From an uncultured Candidatus Melainabacteria bacterium (GTDB taxonomy: Bacteria; Cyanobacteriota; Vampirovibrionia; Gastranaerophilales; Gastranaerophilaceae), in assembly GCA_934718275.1 (NCBI GenBank), contig CAKUZD010000001.1:1-64000 (forward strand): a stretch of 64,000 nucleotides of DNA. Direction: 5' to 3'. Position 1 is the first letter of the stretch. The number at the start of each line of letters is the position of its first letter. The notes below the pieces were generated by a model. That model was not told the origin of the DNA, searched no databases, and saw only the letters and a program-made list of their open reading frames with translations. Made by a program: the position numbers and the translations under genes. Shown one piece after another: positions 17,621 to 26,571 of the stretch.

Positions 17621-17854
17621 ATGTTTGATTTGTTTATAAGTGAGACTTGTCCATATTGTCAAAAAGTTATAGATTATTTTGAAGAAAACAACATTAGCTA
17701 TAATAAAAAATATGTATCAGAACCTGATAATTTAAATATGCTTTTAAAACTGGGAGGTGTAGCTCAAGTACCGTTTCTTGATGACCCACAAAAAGGGGTT
17801 TCAATGTATGAGTCAGAAGACATAATTAATTATGTAAAGAACAATAGAGGTTAA
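17621..17854 (+). CDS. Glutaredoxin-like protein
   Basis: 77 aa with a CPYC dithiol at residues 10-13, the cis-proline loop QVPFL and a YESEDIINY glutathione-binding-like helix. AAGGAG precedes the ATG. The next gene, a hybrid-cluster-protein relative, begins one base after its stop. That pairing suggests a shared redox role, inferred from position. Confidence 0.9.
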   Translation: MFDLFISETCPYCQKVIDYFEENNISYNKKYVSEPDNLNMLLKLGGVAQVPFLDDPQKGVSMYESEDIINYVKNNRG

Positions 17855-17855
17855 T

Positions 17856-19433
17856 ATGTTTTACAACGCATCAAACAATTATGAATATAATGATTGTATA
17901 TCATCAGGAGCTTGCTCTATTTCTCCAAATATTTCATCTATGCAGGAGGTTATGGTTATTTTGTTAAGACAAATAGCCTATTATTTAGTTAAATTACGAG
18001 ATTTAGGAGTAATAAAGACAGACGTTTCTTTAGATATAATAAATATAATTGCCTCTGTTGATGGATTAAAAGATTTATCTGAAGCACAAATTTTAAACTT
18101 ATTTTCTAAGGAATATAATAATTTGATTTCTGTTAGAAAAGATTATCTTAAACTTTGTAAAGAAAGAAATTCTTTGTGTGTTGATTTAAAACACCTTATA
18201 AAACTCTCCCCAAAAACAAGTTTATCCGAAATACTTAAAATGGGCGATAGGGAGTTTCTTCAAAAATATAAAAGATTGTCCTCAAATCAAAAATATTTGT
18301 CTGAAATACTTTTTACAACAATAAAAAGCGTATGTATAAACCTTATTACACTTGAAGACTTAGGTAGCGTATGCCATGATTCAATAAATACTGTATTAGA
18401 TGGAATAAATCTGTTTAACAAAAGTAAAATTAGTGTTGAATTAATCAAAGATACAATTAAGTGTACTGCAGAAGAAGATATTAATCTCTTAAATTTGATT
18501 AATAAAATGCAAATAGAGCAATTCGGGGACACCCAAAAAGTTGAAGTTTCGCACTCAACAAACCCTAACAAGGCAATAATGGTTTCCGGCTCAAATTTAA
18601 ATGATTTAAAAAATGTGTTAATTTCTGTTGAAGATACAGGAATTGATGTTTATACAAACGGGAATTTACTTGTTGCACACTCTTTCCCTTATTTTAAACA
18701 ATTTAGTTGTTTAAAAGGACATTTTGGAAACGGTGTTAATAGTACAATACTGGATTTTGCTACTTTTCCGGGAGCAATACTCCTAACTAAAAATGAAGCT
18801 CAAAATATTGAATACTTATATCGTGGCAGACTTTTTACTACTGATAATATTGTACCGAAAGGTATAGTTAAAATTGAAAACAATGACTTTTCTCCACTTA
18901 TTAAATCTGCAATACAAGCAAAAGGATTTGCAAAAGGACAAAAAAGAGCCAAAGAAATTGTTGGTTACAATGAATTAGAGTTGTTTGATTTTATTGATAA
19001 TATAAAAAAACAAAAAGATGGAAAAATATATATAATCGGTCTGTCAAATATGTCAATTAATCAACAAGAATATTTTAAAAAATTTTATTCTTTAATTAAC
19101 GAAAACGACTATGTTATAACCTTTTCATATAATCCGGAATTACCAAATGTTTTTGCAATAAATCTCGGTAATGATTACGCTTTATTGTACGAAGTTCTTC
19201 ATAAAATATTTTCAAAACTCTCTATATCATCAGAAAATCTTACTTTTTTTCTGACAAAATGTGATATTAATTCACTTTCAAATATAATAAATTTAAAAAA
19301 TAATGGAGCAAAAAAGATTTTTCTTTCAGATTGTCCGCCAACAGTAATAAATCCTGCCGTGTTACGGGCTTTTGGGAAATTGTTTAATATTAAAAATATT
19401 ACAACCCCCAAAGAAGATTTAAAAATAATATAA
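17856..19433 (+). CDS. Hybrid cluster protein (hydroxylamine reductase) relative lacking the cluster ligands
   Basis: 525 aa. The backbone matches Hcp: VSGSNLNDL (Hcp VSGHDLxDL), VYTNGNLLVAH (VYTHGEMLPAH), FPGAILLTKNE (FPGPILMTTNC), RLFTTD, the VITFSYNPELPN region, and a C-terminal GAKKIFLSDCPPTVINPAVL segment matching LGPTLPAFLSPNV. The residues that bind the Fe-S-O cluster are replaced. His of GHD is Ser, Glu of HGEM is Asn, Cys of TTNC is Glu, Cys of GGCDG is Ser, and Cys of ACGKYR is Tyr. The N-terminal CxxC...C motif is reduced to NDCISSGAC. It is intact, in frame and co-transcribed with glutaredoxin, so it is probably a maintained non-catalytic or repurposed paralogue, not decay. Confidence 0.75.
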   Translation: MFYNASNNYEYNDCISSGACSISPNISSMQEVMVILLRQIAYYLVKLRDLGVIKTDVSLDIINIIASVDGLKDLSEAQILNLFSKEYNNLISVRKDYLKLCKERNSLCVDLKHLIKLSPKTSLSEILKMGDREFLQKYKRLSSNQKYLSEILFTTIKSVCINLITLEDLGSVCHDSINTVLDGINLFNKSKISVELIKDTIKCTAEEDINLLNLINKMQIEQFGDTQKVEVSHSTNPNKAIMVSGSNLNDLKNVLISVEDTGIDVYTNGNLLVAHSFPYFKQFSCLKGHFGNGVNSTILDFATFPGAILLTKNEAQNIEYLYRGRLFTTDNIVPKGIVKIENNDFSPLIKSAIQAKGFAKGQKRAKEIVGYNELELFDFIDNIKKQKDGKIYIIGLSNMSINQQEYFKKFYSLINENDYVITFSYNPELPNVFAINLGNDYALLYEVLHKIFSKLSISSENLTFFLTKCDINSLSNIINLKNNGAKKIFLSDCPPTVINPAVLRAFGKLFNIKNITTPKEDLKII

Positions 19434-19446
19434 TTATTAACATAAT

Positions 19447-19479
19447 AAAAAAAAGACTTCGACAAACGAAGCCTTTTTT
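19447..19479. terminator. Bidirectional terminator
   Basis: CTTCG/CGAAG core stem (19457-19461 with 19467-19471) extended by A- and T-runs, between the HCP relative (+) and rpsG (-). Confidence 0.85.
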
Positions 19480-19507
19480 AATATTAAAAGTATTAAACAA
19501 TAAACTA

Positions 19508-19978
19508 TTAATATCTATAGTGAGCAAAAGCTTTGTTTGCTTCTGCCATTTTGTGAGTATCTTCACGTTTTTTACAAGCAGCACCTGAACCGTTTGAAGC
19601 ATCAATCAATTCATTAGTTAACTTGTCAATAAAAGATTTTCCACCACGTTTTTTAGCTGATTCAATTAACCAAGAAGAAGCTAGAGCAAAACCTCTGTCT
19701 GCTTTTACTTCAATAGGTACTTGGTAAGTAGAACCACCAATACGTCTTGCTTTTACTTCCAAAAGCGGTGTAGCATTTGTCATAGCTTTTTGGAAAATAT
19801 CTAAAGACTTTTCACCGGTTCTTTCTTCAATCTTGTTTAATGTAGCATAGAAGATTTTTTCAGCCAATGATTTTTTACCACGTCTCATAATTCTGTTGAT
19901 AAATTTAGAAATATCAACGCTATTGTATACTGGATCTGCTAATGGAACTCTTTTAGCTGGTTTAGAACGTCTTGACAT
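19508..19978 (-). CDS. rpsG: 30S ribosomal protein S7
   Basis: 156 aa, the usual length. MSRRSKPAKRVPLADPVYNS, INRIMRRGKKSLAEKIFY, RIGGSTYQVPIEV and the C-terminal KMAEANKAFAHYRY are diagnostic. It binds 16S rRNA in the head of the 30S subunit. Its ATG shares one base with the rpsL stop. fusA and tuf do not follow: a convergent gene and terminator end the unit here. Confidence 0.97.
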   Translation of the reverse strand: MSRRSKPAKRVPLADPVYNSVDISKFINRIMRRGKKSLAEKIFYATLNKIEERTGEKSLDIFQKAMTNATPLLEVKARRIGGSTYQVPIEVKADRGFALASSWLIESAKKRGGKSFIDKLTNELIDASNGSGAACKKREDTHKMAEANKAFAHYRY

Positions 19979-20364
19979 TACTTCTTACCTCCTTTAGCAT
20001 TTTTCTTAGCACCATATTTAGATCTGCTTTGAGCTCTGTTAGCAACACCTGCAGTATCTAATGTACCTCTAACAATGTGGTAACGAACACCCGGAAGGTC
20101 TTTAACCCTACCACCTCTGATAAGAACAACACTGTGTTCTTGAAGGTTGTGACCAATACCAGGAATATATGAAGTAACTTCAAATCCGTTTGTTAATCTT
20201 ACTCTGGCAACTTTTCTTAAAGCTGAGTTCGGTTTTTTAGGGGTTGTTGTGTAAACCCTTGTACAAACTCCACGTCTTTGAGGACAATTCATCAAAGCTG
20301 GAGATTTTGTTTTGTCTGTAAGCTTTTTACGTTCACTACGTACAAGCTGGTTAATTGTAGGCAT
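19978..20364 (-). CDS. rpsL: 30S ribosomal protein S12
   Basis: 128 aa. MPTINQLVRSERKKL, CPQRRGVCTRVYTTTPKKPN and VLIRGGRVKDLPGVRYH are canonical. The lysines usually changed in streptomycin resistance (TPKKPNS and GRVKDLPG) are wild type. A ~250-bp leader lies upstream (20365-20620) with AAGGAGAAA before the ATG. First gene of a two-gene str operon remnant. Confidence 0.97.
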   Translation of the reverse strand: MPTINQLVRSERKKLTDKTKSPALMNCPQRRGVCTRVYTTTPKKPNSALRKVARVRLTNGFEVTSYIPGIGHNLQEHSVVLIRGGRVKDLPGVRYHIVRGTLDTAGVANRAQSRSKYGAKKNAKGGKK

Positions 20365-20620
20365 TTAATTTCTCCTTTTTCTTTTTCTAACATTCCGGCA
20401 AAACCATATCCTGAAACCCTTACGCATTCCGGCTATGACGGGACTACCGAATAACTTTTACGTAATTCCTACGTCCTATTTTTGCCTAATTACCTTGGAA
20501 TTTCAGCACGAAAATCCCGGCAACATACTTCTATTAAACAACGAGAGTATAATAATGTCAACTAATATTGCAAATCTGTTAATAATGCTATATAATTCAT
20601 AAGTATAATGGAGAGAGTTT

Positions 20621-21286
20621 ATGAACAAAGAAACTAAAAATAAATTAATAGAAGTTTGCAGTTTTTGTGCTTGTTTAATTGTTTTATTGGGAATTGCATA
20701 CTTTTCCGGAGTAATAAAGGGATTTGCTCCTCAAGATTTTATAAATGCATATAATGAATTATTTTCAAATTTTTCAAATTCAGCATTTGTAAGAAATAAC
20801 AATGTAAGTATTTCCAAGACGCAATCTCGCGGCTCTAAAAATTCTGCCGACTATAATAATTATCAAATAGCCAGAATACCGGAATCCGTATTAAGAGGGG
20901 TAAATAACACAGGAGCTTGGACTCAAGTTTTTAACTCTTACAACAAATCTATTTTTTATATATATGATGAAAAAAATGATGTATTTGATAATTCAATAAA
21001 AAATTATGTTGCAAGTGACACCCAAAATTCTTATTCTGTTCATTCATACAGCAAAAACGAATTTAATAATTTAAGAGTAGGAGATATCGGACCATCAAAG
21101 ATATGCGATAACCTTCAAGAGTGCAACAAAGTCAGACAAAAAGCCTCCGACTATTCTTCAATGGCTGAATTCTTAAAGTATTGCGGAAATACGTTATGCA
21201 TAATAAATCCGGCTAAAAAAGAATATGTGAAAGTAAAAAGTCGTCAATCTGCAACAAAAGTTCTAAACGATTTAAAGAATTGGTAA
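20621..21286 (+). CDS. Membrane-anchored protein of unknown function
   Basis: 221 aa. One transmembrane helix (about 13-32, preceded by Lys and containing CSFCACL) then an extracytoplasmic part. IFYIYDEKNDVFDNSIKNYV and the following region hint at a thioredoxin-like alpha/beta fold but there is no CxxC. Cysteines at ICDNLQEC and YCGNTLC may form disulfides. GGAGAGAG precedes the ATG, with TATAAT upstream. Its stop abuts that of the convergent leuD-like gene. No family recognised. Confidence 0.7.
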   Translation: MNKETKNKLIEVCSFCACLIVLLGIAYFSGVIKGFAPQDFINAYNELFSNFSNSAFVRNNNVSISKTQSRGSKNSADYNNYQIARIPESVLRGVNNTGAWTQVFNSYNKSIFYIYDEKNDVFDNSIKNYVASDTQNSYSVHSYSKNEFNNLRVGDIGPSKICDNLQECNKVRQKASDYSSMAEFLKYCGNTLCIINPAKKEYVKVKSRQSATKVLNDLKNW

Positions 21287-21781
21287 CTATACCAATTTAA
21301 AGTCACCATTTTTCTTTATATGTTCTACAAGCCCACCATCTTTTAGTAATTTTATCATAACAGGCGGAAGCGGTTCGATTGGAATTATAGCCCCATTTGT
21401 AAGATCTGTTAAAATTCCTTTTTCAATATCTAAATCCAATTCATCTCCTGCATCAATTGCATCCGTATCTGCCTCTATTGCTAAAAGTCCTATGTTGATA
21501 GCGTTTCTATAAAATATTCTGGCAAACGATTTTGCAATAACAGCTCCAACTCCTGCAATTTTAATAATTTGCGGTGCATGCTCCCTTGAAGAACCTAAAC
21601 CAAAATTAGAGCCTCCGACAACAAAATCTCCTTTTTTCATTGAAGAAGCAAATGTGGGATCAGCATCTTCCAATACGTGCTTTGCAAATTCAGGTAAATT
21701 TGAGCGCAGATGAAATAATCTACCTGGTGCAATATGGTCAGTTGAAATATTGTCTCCAAATTTAAAAGCTTTTCCCCTCAT
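21287..21781 (-). CDS. leuD: 3-isopropylmalate dehydratase small subunit (aconitase swivel domain)
   Basis: 164 aa, matching the short LeuD/HacB form. FGDNISTDHIAPGR and GGSNFGLGSSREHAP are the swivel-domain signatures, followed by KSFARIFYRNAINIGLL. It completes the Fe-S dehydratase with a large subunit (LeuC) that is not in this window. The substrate could be isopropylmalate or a homoaconitate/citramalate-type acid. GGAGG precedes the ATG. Confidence 0.88.
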   Translation of the reverse strand: MRGKAFKFGDNISTDHIAPGRLFHLRSNLPEFAKHVLEDADPTFASSMKKGDFVVGGSNFGLGSSREHAPQIIKIAGVGAVIAKSFARIFYRNAINIGLLAIEADTDAIDAGDELDLDIEKGILTDLTNGAIIPIEPLPPVMIKLLKDGGLVEHIKKNGDFKLV

Positions 21782-21873
21782 CTCATTCCTCCTATATATA
21801 TTTACTCCATAGTATTGATTATACTACAAAATAATGTTATAATGAAAATATTAAGTAAAAAAGGTAAATAATT

Positions 21874-22497
21874 ATGTATTTTGATAGAAAATGTAAAATA
21901 ACTTTTATATGCAACGGTGCAACAATATTTAGTGAAGACGACAGATTTACTGACTCTGAAAATTATCCTCCTCTAAGTGATGCGGGAGTCGAAGAAATTA
22001 ATAAAATTTGTTTATTTCTGAAAAACAGAGGGATAAAAAATGATAAGATATACACATCTCCTGCTACTCGCTCAGTTCAAACAGCAGCGATGATTACTAA
22101 ACTGTTTAAACAAGATTTTGAAATAATTGAGGATTTACATCCCAGAAAATGTGGCAAATTTAATAACTTAACTTTTGAACAAGTTCATGAAGAATTTCCG
22201 GAAGATTTAGAAAAACTAATAAACTCTCCTGAAATTGCAGTACCGGAAGATGCTGAAAGCATTACTAATTTTATTAATAGAGTAAGTGTAACTTTGGAAA
22301 AAATAATTGAAGCAAATCAAGGCAGTAGAATTATTATTGTAACACATAAAGATATAATAAAAGCTGCAATTGTTTCGGCCCTAGGTATCCCGCATAGCTC
22401 TTTGCACAGAATCTATATCAAATCAGGTAGTGCAACTCAAATTAGCTATTTTGAAAAATGGGCAAGTTTGGTGTATTGTGACTATACCCCAATGTAA
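21874..22497 (+). CDS. Histidine phosphatase-superfamily protein with altered catalytic motif
   Basis: 207 aa. The fold is recognisable: PPLSDAGVEEI, KIYTSPATRSVQTAAMI (normally TSxLxRAxxTA), LHPRKCGKFNNLTF and IIVTHKDIIKAAIV, with the second catalytic His kept. The N-terminal RHG motif, which supplies the phospho-accepting histidine, reads CNG (ITFICNGAT). Without it the phosphoglycerate-mutase/phosphatase chemistry should fail. It may be a sugar-phosphate-binding pseudoenzyme. AAGGT precedes the ATG. Confidence 0.75.
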   Translation: MYFDRKCKITFICNGATIFSEDDRFTDSENYPPLSDAGVEEINKICLFLKNRGIKNDKIYTSPATRSVQTAAMITKLFKQDFEIIEDLHPRKCGKFNNLTFEQVHEEFPEDLEKLINSPEIAVPEDAESITNFINRVSVTLEKIIEANQGSRIIIVTHKDIIKAAIVSALGIPHSSLHRIYIKSGSATQISYFEKWASLVYCDYTPM

Positions 22498-22499
22498 GT

Positions 22500-24029
22500 T
22501 TACTCGGATACCAATAATCTTTTATTTTCACTTATCAAGAATTCTTTTCCCGGGCGTATATTGATAAAGTCCCAAGGGAGATTTTCTTCGAAAGCATAGT
22601 TTTCCAATGCAAGCTTATCTGCGTTTATTTTGAATTTTTTTGCTGCGGATTTAAATGCTCCGAGTTTTCCTCCTTGTTCATAAACTTCAATTAGAAAATC
22701 TGTTAAACTATCATCTCCCCTAGACAATACAGCTTGCCAATAATCCCATTTAATGCTGGATATTTGTGTTGAAACTCCTATTTTTCGTAATTCTTTTTGC
22801 AAATATTGACTCTTTTTTTCTAAAGATTTATTATCTTCACGACCGCACCATTGAAATGGGGTATGTGACTTAGGAACAAAGGTTGAAAACCCAAACGATA
22901 TATCAAACCCCTTATTTTCTTTTTTTACAAGCTTAACAAGTCTTACAATCGCTTCTAAATCATCCTGCGTTTCAGTTGGAATACCAATCATTCCATAAAA
23001 TTTTAACCCCTTCAAACCATTTTCTCGTGCAATTTTTACTGCCTTTAAAATCTGTTCTTCCGTTAAATTTTTATTTATTACTTTCCTTAATCTTTCACTT
23101 CCTGCTTCAATTGCCAATGTTGAATTTTTTTGTCCTGCAGCAACAAGTGTTTTTACAACATCAGGAGTAATAGCATCAACACGTAATGATGAAACGCTCA
23201 TTTCAATATTTTGACCATTTTGAATTTTGTCATAAATAAATTTACAAATATCATGAAAATGCGGATGAGCACTAATCTGCGCCCCAAGTAAAGCTATCTT
23301 ATTTGTATGAGCCAATCCCAAATCAATAACCTGTTTTAATGAATCATAAGCAATAGTTCTAAGCGGCAAGTTTAAGTATGATGCCAAACAAAAACCACAT
23401 CTGTTAGCACAGCCTCGTGCCATTTCAATCACAAATGTATTTGAAAAGAATGCATCTTCCGACAAAATTGGAGTATATATACATTCTGTTATTTTTTTTG
23501 TATGTTTATTTACCGTTTTTGGATATTTTGGAACATAAACACCTTCAATGCCTGATAAAAGCTGTAAAATTTCCTCCTTGGGCTTATCCTTATTTGCTTT
23601 ACAAAGACGAACAACTTCAAGATTAACGTCCTCGCCATCACCTATAATAAAGAAGTCAAAAAACTCTTTATATGGTTCAGGGTTTGCACTAACAACAGGA
23701 CCTCCCGCAAAAATAATCGGTTTATCTCTATCTTTAGATTTTAAAGGAATTTTATATTTATCTAACATTTTAAATATTTCTAAAAAATCCAAATCAAAAG
23801 AAAATGAAAAAGCAATTAATTCAACATCAGATGGGTTAAATAAAGTTGTTTCAGTATCGGAACAAATTCTCTCAATACTAACATCACTAACTTCATCTAT
23901 GGTTTTAAACATCCAAAGAAAACCCAATGACGACATTGAAAAAGAGTAAATCGCAGGAAAAGCCATCCACATTTTATATTCTGAAGTATTATTGGGAGTA
24001 TATAAGTATTTTTCAGGCTTCATCATCAT
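22500..24029 (-). CDS. B12-binding-domain radical SAM protein
   Basis: 509 aa. An N-terminal cobalamin-binding-like region (about 1-160) includes FAGGPVVSANPEPY and FFIIGDGEDV. The radical SAM CxxxCxxC motif is ARGCANRCGFCLA near residue 210, followed by the barrel (KIALLGAQISAHPHF, LAIEAGSERLRKVINKNLTEE, GLKFYGMIGIPTET). This is the group (TIGR03960-like) that modifies tRNA, tetrapyrroles or other substrates and is poorly characterised. Three ATGs in tandem make the exact start uncertain. It overlaps the upstream AI-2E gene by 17 bp, so they are coupled. Confidence 0.87.
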   Translation of the reverse strand: MMMKPEKYLYTPNNTSEYKMWMAFPAIYSFSMSSLGFLWMFKTIDEVSDVSIERICSDTETTLFNPSDVELIAFSFSFDLDFLEIFKMLDKYKIPLKSKDRDKPIIFAGGPVVSANPEPYKEFFDFFIIGDGEDVNLEVVRLCKANKDKPKEEILQLLSGIEGVYVPKYPKTVNKHTKKITECIYTPILSEDAFFSNTFVIEMARGCANRCGFCLASYLNLPLRTIAYDSLKQVIDLGLAHTNKIALLGAQISAHPHFHDICKFIYDKIQNGQNIEMSVSSLRVDAITPDVVKTLVAAGQKNSTLAIEAGSERLRKVINKNLTEEQILKAVKIARENGLKGLKFYGMIGIPTETQDDLEAIVRLVKLVKKENKGFDISFGFSTFVPKSHTPFQWCGREDNKSLEKKSQYLQKELRKIGVSTQISSIKWDYWQAVLSRGDDSLTDFLIEVYEQGGKLGAFKSAAKKFKINADKLALENYAFEENLPWDFINIRPGKEFLISENKRLLVSE

Positions 24030-25062
24030 TCTCTTTTTGCTTTAGATTTATAGGACTTAAATACAATTCATCTATCAATACACATAAAGTTGCTGCAATT
24101 GCAGGTGATAAAATAACTCCCCAAAAACCTAAAAACTGTTCTGCTAAAAATAGAGCCAAAAATATCATTAACGGATGTAATTCCATTAATTTCCCAAACA
24201 ATACAGGTCTAACAACATAATTAGAAACTTGTTGAACGGTCAAAAATCCTATTACAATTAAAATTATTTTTAATAAACCTGCGGGATATGCAACTAAAAG
24301 AATTATTCCTAAAGCAACTGTAGGACCTAAAATAGGAACAATATCCAACAACCCGGTCACCAACCCCAACAGAGTTGCATATTCTATACCAAGAAATACT
24401 AACACAATTGCCATCATAACACCGACAGCAGCCATGGATATTATTTGTGCCCTAACATAGCCACCAACTTTATTGCTAATATTTGTTAAAATTTCATTTG
24501 CCTTATCCTTTAAATCAGGAGGAAAGAATTCCAAAAATTTTTGTTTTAAATAAGTTTTATCAACCAAAATATAATACACAATCATTGTTAATGCGACTGA
24601 AATCATGACTAACTGAAACAATGAAACAGTCAAACTTAAAGATTGATTAACTACACCTTGAGCAAAAGATGGCGAATTTCCCAAAATAGTATCAGTGTCT
24701 ATCATATCTTGCAATTTATGACCATAAATTTGTGTATTCATGAAAAAATTACTAAAATCTGCAATTTTTTGTGGCATTGTGACCCAAAATGTTCTAATTT
24801 CTTTATAAGCAACAAAAACAATAGGTATAAATAAAGCGATAATAGCTGCAATAGAACTAAATAAAACTAATGAAGCAGCAACCGTTCTATTTTTCATTTT
24901 TACCATTAATTTACTAACATAGGGATTTAATGCACATGCAATTACATAAGCACCAAAAAACAACATTAAAATTCCTACAATTTTAGGTAACATCAACAAA
25001 AGAACAATTACAAGAATTGTAAATATAATATTTTTAGTAGTCCAAAACCTTTTTTTTAACAT
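24013..25062 (-). CDS. AI-2E family transporter (PerM/YdiK type)
   Basis: 349 aa from MLKKRFWTTKN; GAGGAGGG lies nine bases upstream, whereas the Met three codons earlier is too close to it. Seven to eight membrane helices. The long extracytoplasmic stretch (about 75-145) and the C-terminal GLVTGLLDIVPILGPTVAL and HPLMIFLALFLAEQFLGFWG are typical. Relatives export small molecules or ions; the substrate is unknown. First gene of a two-gene unit with the radical SAM protein. Confidence 0.88.
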   Translation of the reverse strand: MLKKRFWTTKNIIFTILVIVLLLMLPKIVGILMLFFGAYVIACALNPYVSKLMVKMKNRTVAASLVLFSSIAAIIALFIPIVFVAYKEIRTFWVTMPQKIADFSNFFMNTQIYGHKLQDMIDTDTILGNSPSFAQGVVNQSLSLTVSLFQLVMISVALTMIVYYILVDKTYLKQKFLEFFPPDLKDKANEILTNISNKVGGYVRAQIISMAAVGVMMAIVLVFLGIEYATLLGLVTGLLDIVPILGPTVALGIILLVAYPAGLLKIILIVIGFLTVQQVSNYVVRPVLFGKLMELHPLMIFLALFLAEQFLGFWGVILSPAIAATLCVLIDELYLSPINLKQKENDDEA

Positions 25063-25187
25063 TAGTGACATCCCTCCTCTATGGGATTATATCAAGAAAA
25101 TATTGATTAATCAATTATTAAAGAAGATATAACTATTACATATATAACTATTATGTAAAGAAATATTAACATATACCGTTATAAAAA

Positions 25188-25219
25188 AGCAATTTTTTGG
25201 ATTAATAATACTTTATATA
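25188..25219 (+). promoter_or_regulatory. Shared AGCAA-N13-TAATACTTTATATA element
   Basis: AGCAA (25188-25192), exactly 13 bases, then TAATACTTTATATA (25206-25219). The same arrangement with identical spacing precedes the genes at 48173, 57358 and 58949. It is a probable common promoter or activator site. Confidence 0.7.
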
Positions 25220-25254
25220 ATTACGAGGACTATAACAACAAGAGGATTACGAAC

Positions 25255-25812
25255 ATGGGTTTTCTAAATGGCGCATATGGTAAATTGATGGCCGGAAAGC
25301 TCGTCAGAGATCTACAGTATCAGATGACGGGAATCCAGAGCCAGTTGCGCCGTGTTACCAGAGACATAGGTAACATGGAAAAAATGTTCACGGCGCAAGA
25401 ACGGAACATGAAAGCCATGATGCAATCTCAAATGCAATATAGTATAATGGGGGCAGCTGCAGGGTTAGGTTTACCTGTAACAATGGGTGGCGACTTATCT
25501 GCTTATGGAATGAATTTGATGGGAATTGCTGATAAGAATGGTTTAAATACTCAGCAAATGCAACAATATTCAATGCTACAACAGGCAGCACAGCAACAAT
25601 TCACAATGGCACAAAGTATGTGGCAGAATATGTTTGAAATGCAACGAGAATCAATGCTACAACCGTTAAAGGATTTGGAAGACGATTTACAAACTCAAAA
25701 AGATAACCTTGAATCACGAATAAAGATAGCACAAGCAGAATACGATGCAAAGAAAGAAGAAGAAAAGGCAGGCGTAAAAGGATTAACTCCGGATTACACA
25801 GGTCAAGGTTAA
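25255..25812 (+). CDS. Gln/Met-rich coiled-coil protein of the shared-promoter set
   Basis: 185 aa. MGFLNGAYGKLMAGKLVRDL leads into a helix (about 20-60). A short hydrophobic Gly-rich piece (SIMGAAAGLGLPVTMGG) follows, then a Gln/Met-rich region (QMQQYSMLQQAAQQQFTMAQ) and a second coiled coil (about 140-175). No signal peptide. The first ~150 bp are visibly more GC-rich than the rest. I recognise no family. The helix-hairpin-helix layout would suit a secreted translocator-like or structural protein, but that is speculation. A strong terminator follows. Confidence 0.75.
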   Translation: MGFLNGAYGKLMAGKLVRDLQYQMTGIQSQLRRVTRDIGNMEKMFTAQERNMKAMMQSQMQYSIMGAAAGLGLPVTMGGDLSAYGMNLMGIADKNGLNTQQMQQYSMLQQAAQQQFTMAQSMWQNMFEMQRESMLQPLKDLEDDLQTQKDNLESRIKIAQAEYDAKKEEEKAGVKGLTPDYTGQG

Positions 25813-25838
25813 TAAATAATAAGTTAACAAAAAATATA

Positions 25839-25867
25839 AGAGGTTCACCTAAAAGAACCTCTTTTTA
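25839..25867 (+). terminator. Rho-independent terminator
   Basis: AGAGGTTC/GAACCTCT stem (25839-25846 with 25855-25862), 8-nt loop, then a T-run. Confidence 0.9.
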
Positions 25868-25879
25868 TTTATAGATTAA

Positions 25880-26167
25880 TTATAACTTTGTTAGGGAATC
25901 TTTTATTAATTTCATAAAATCGTTTGAAACTGTTTTTAAATTAATAACATCAACTTTAAATGGAAAACTGGAGTTTTCAAACTCACATTCAATTTTATGT
26001 ATTAAATTTGATGTTAATTCATCCGAAAGTACTCCGATATCCACATCTGAATATTTTCTAGCTGTTCCCTTTGCCCTTGAACCAAACAAATAGACCTCAA
26101 AATTATTTAAATATTTTGAAATAATATTTTTTATAAATTTAATATATTTATCTTCTAAATCAATCAT
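25880..26167 (-). CDS. MntA-type nucleotidyltransferase (minimal NTase, antitoxin-like)
   Basis: 95 aa. GSRAKGTARKYSDVDIGV is the GSx10DxD active site of minimal nucleotidyltransferases. It overlaps the end of the HEPN partner by 8 bp. In type VII HepT/MntA systems the NTase AMPylates and silences the HEPN RNase. The ATG at 26167 was chosen; a GTG one codon earlier is possible. Confidence 0.88.
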   Translation of the reverse strand: MIDLEDKYIKFIKNIISKYLNNFEVYLFGSRAKGTARKYSDVDIGVLSDELTSNLIHKIECEFENSSFPFKVDVINLKTVSNDFMKLIKDSLTKL

Positions 26168-26564
26168 CACAATTTTTTTTCAATTGTTCTAATAAAAAAT
26201 GTACTTCTTCTCTAAAATCATAAATAACCAAAACTATACTTTTAGCAATTTCTTCATCATAAGTATGTGAGGACATATTCCTTTTTTGCCTATATACCGT
26301 CCAAGTTTCTAAATCAGTCTTTAATAAGCCAAACCTATTACTTTCACGAATAATTTCATTAAAAGACAAATTATCTTCCATTTCCGGTAGCATACGTTTC
26401 AAAAAACGATTTAAAAATTTCACAGACAAAGAATAAGTATATTCAAATCTTTGAATCATAGCATCTCGAATAGCATCATCGTAGCTTTCTCGATTATATC
26501 TTTCTATGATTTCATCAAGACTTTTTATTGCTTTTTCTAACGGTTTAAAATTAATCTTATCCAT
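26160..26564 (-). CDS. HepT-like HEPN protein (HI0074 family, NTase partner)
   Basis: 134 aa, all helical. The C-terminal RxxxxH motif reads RNMSSH (KRNMSSHTYD), the HEPN RNase active-site pattern. IQRFEYTYSLSVKFLNRFL is the family's dimer helix. Start at MDKINFKPL, eight bases after the thrB stop, with TAGGA upstream. It forms a toxin/antitoxin or 'substrate-binding/NTase' pair with the downstream MntA-like gene. Being directly behind thrB it probably shares that transcript. Confidence 0.85.
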   Translation of the reverse strand: MDKINFKPLEKAIKSLDEIIERYNRESYDDAIRDAMIQRFEYTYSLSVKFLNRFLKRMLPEMEDNLSFNEIIRESNRFGLLKTDLETWTVYRQKRNMSSHTYDEEIAKSIVLVIYDFREEVHFLLEQLKKNCDD

Positions 26565-26571
26565 ATAAATC

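Noticed and set aside
20365..20620. Riboswitch or ribosomal-protein leader before rpsL
   Set aside because: The 256-bp spacer has repeated TTCCGG words, but I could not find a convincing conserved fold.
23548..23949. 133-codon plus-strand frame opposite the radical SAM gene
   Set aside because: Antisense shadow of a gene with clear motifs; no ribosome-binding site and no recognisable protein features.
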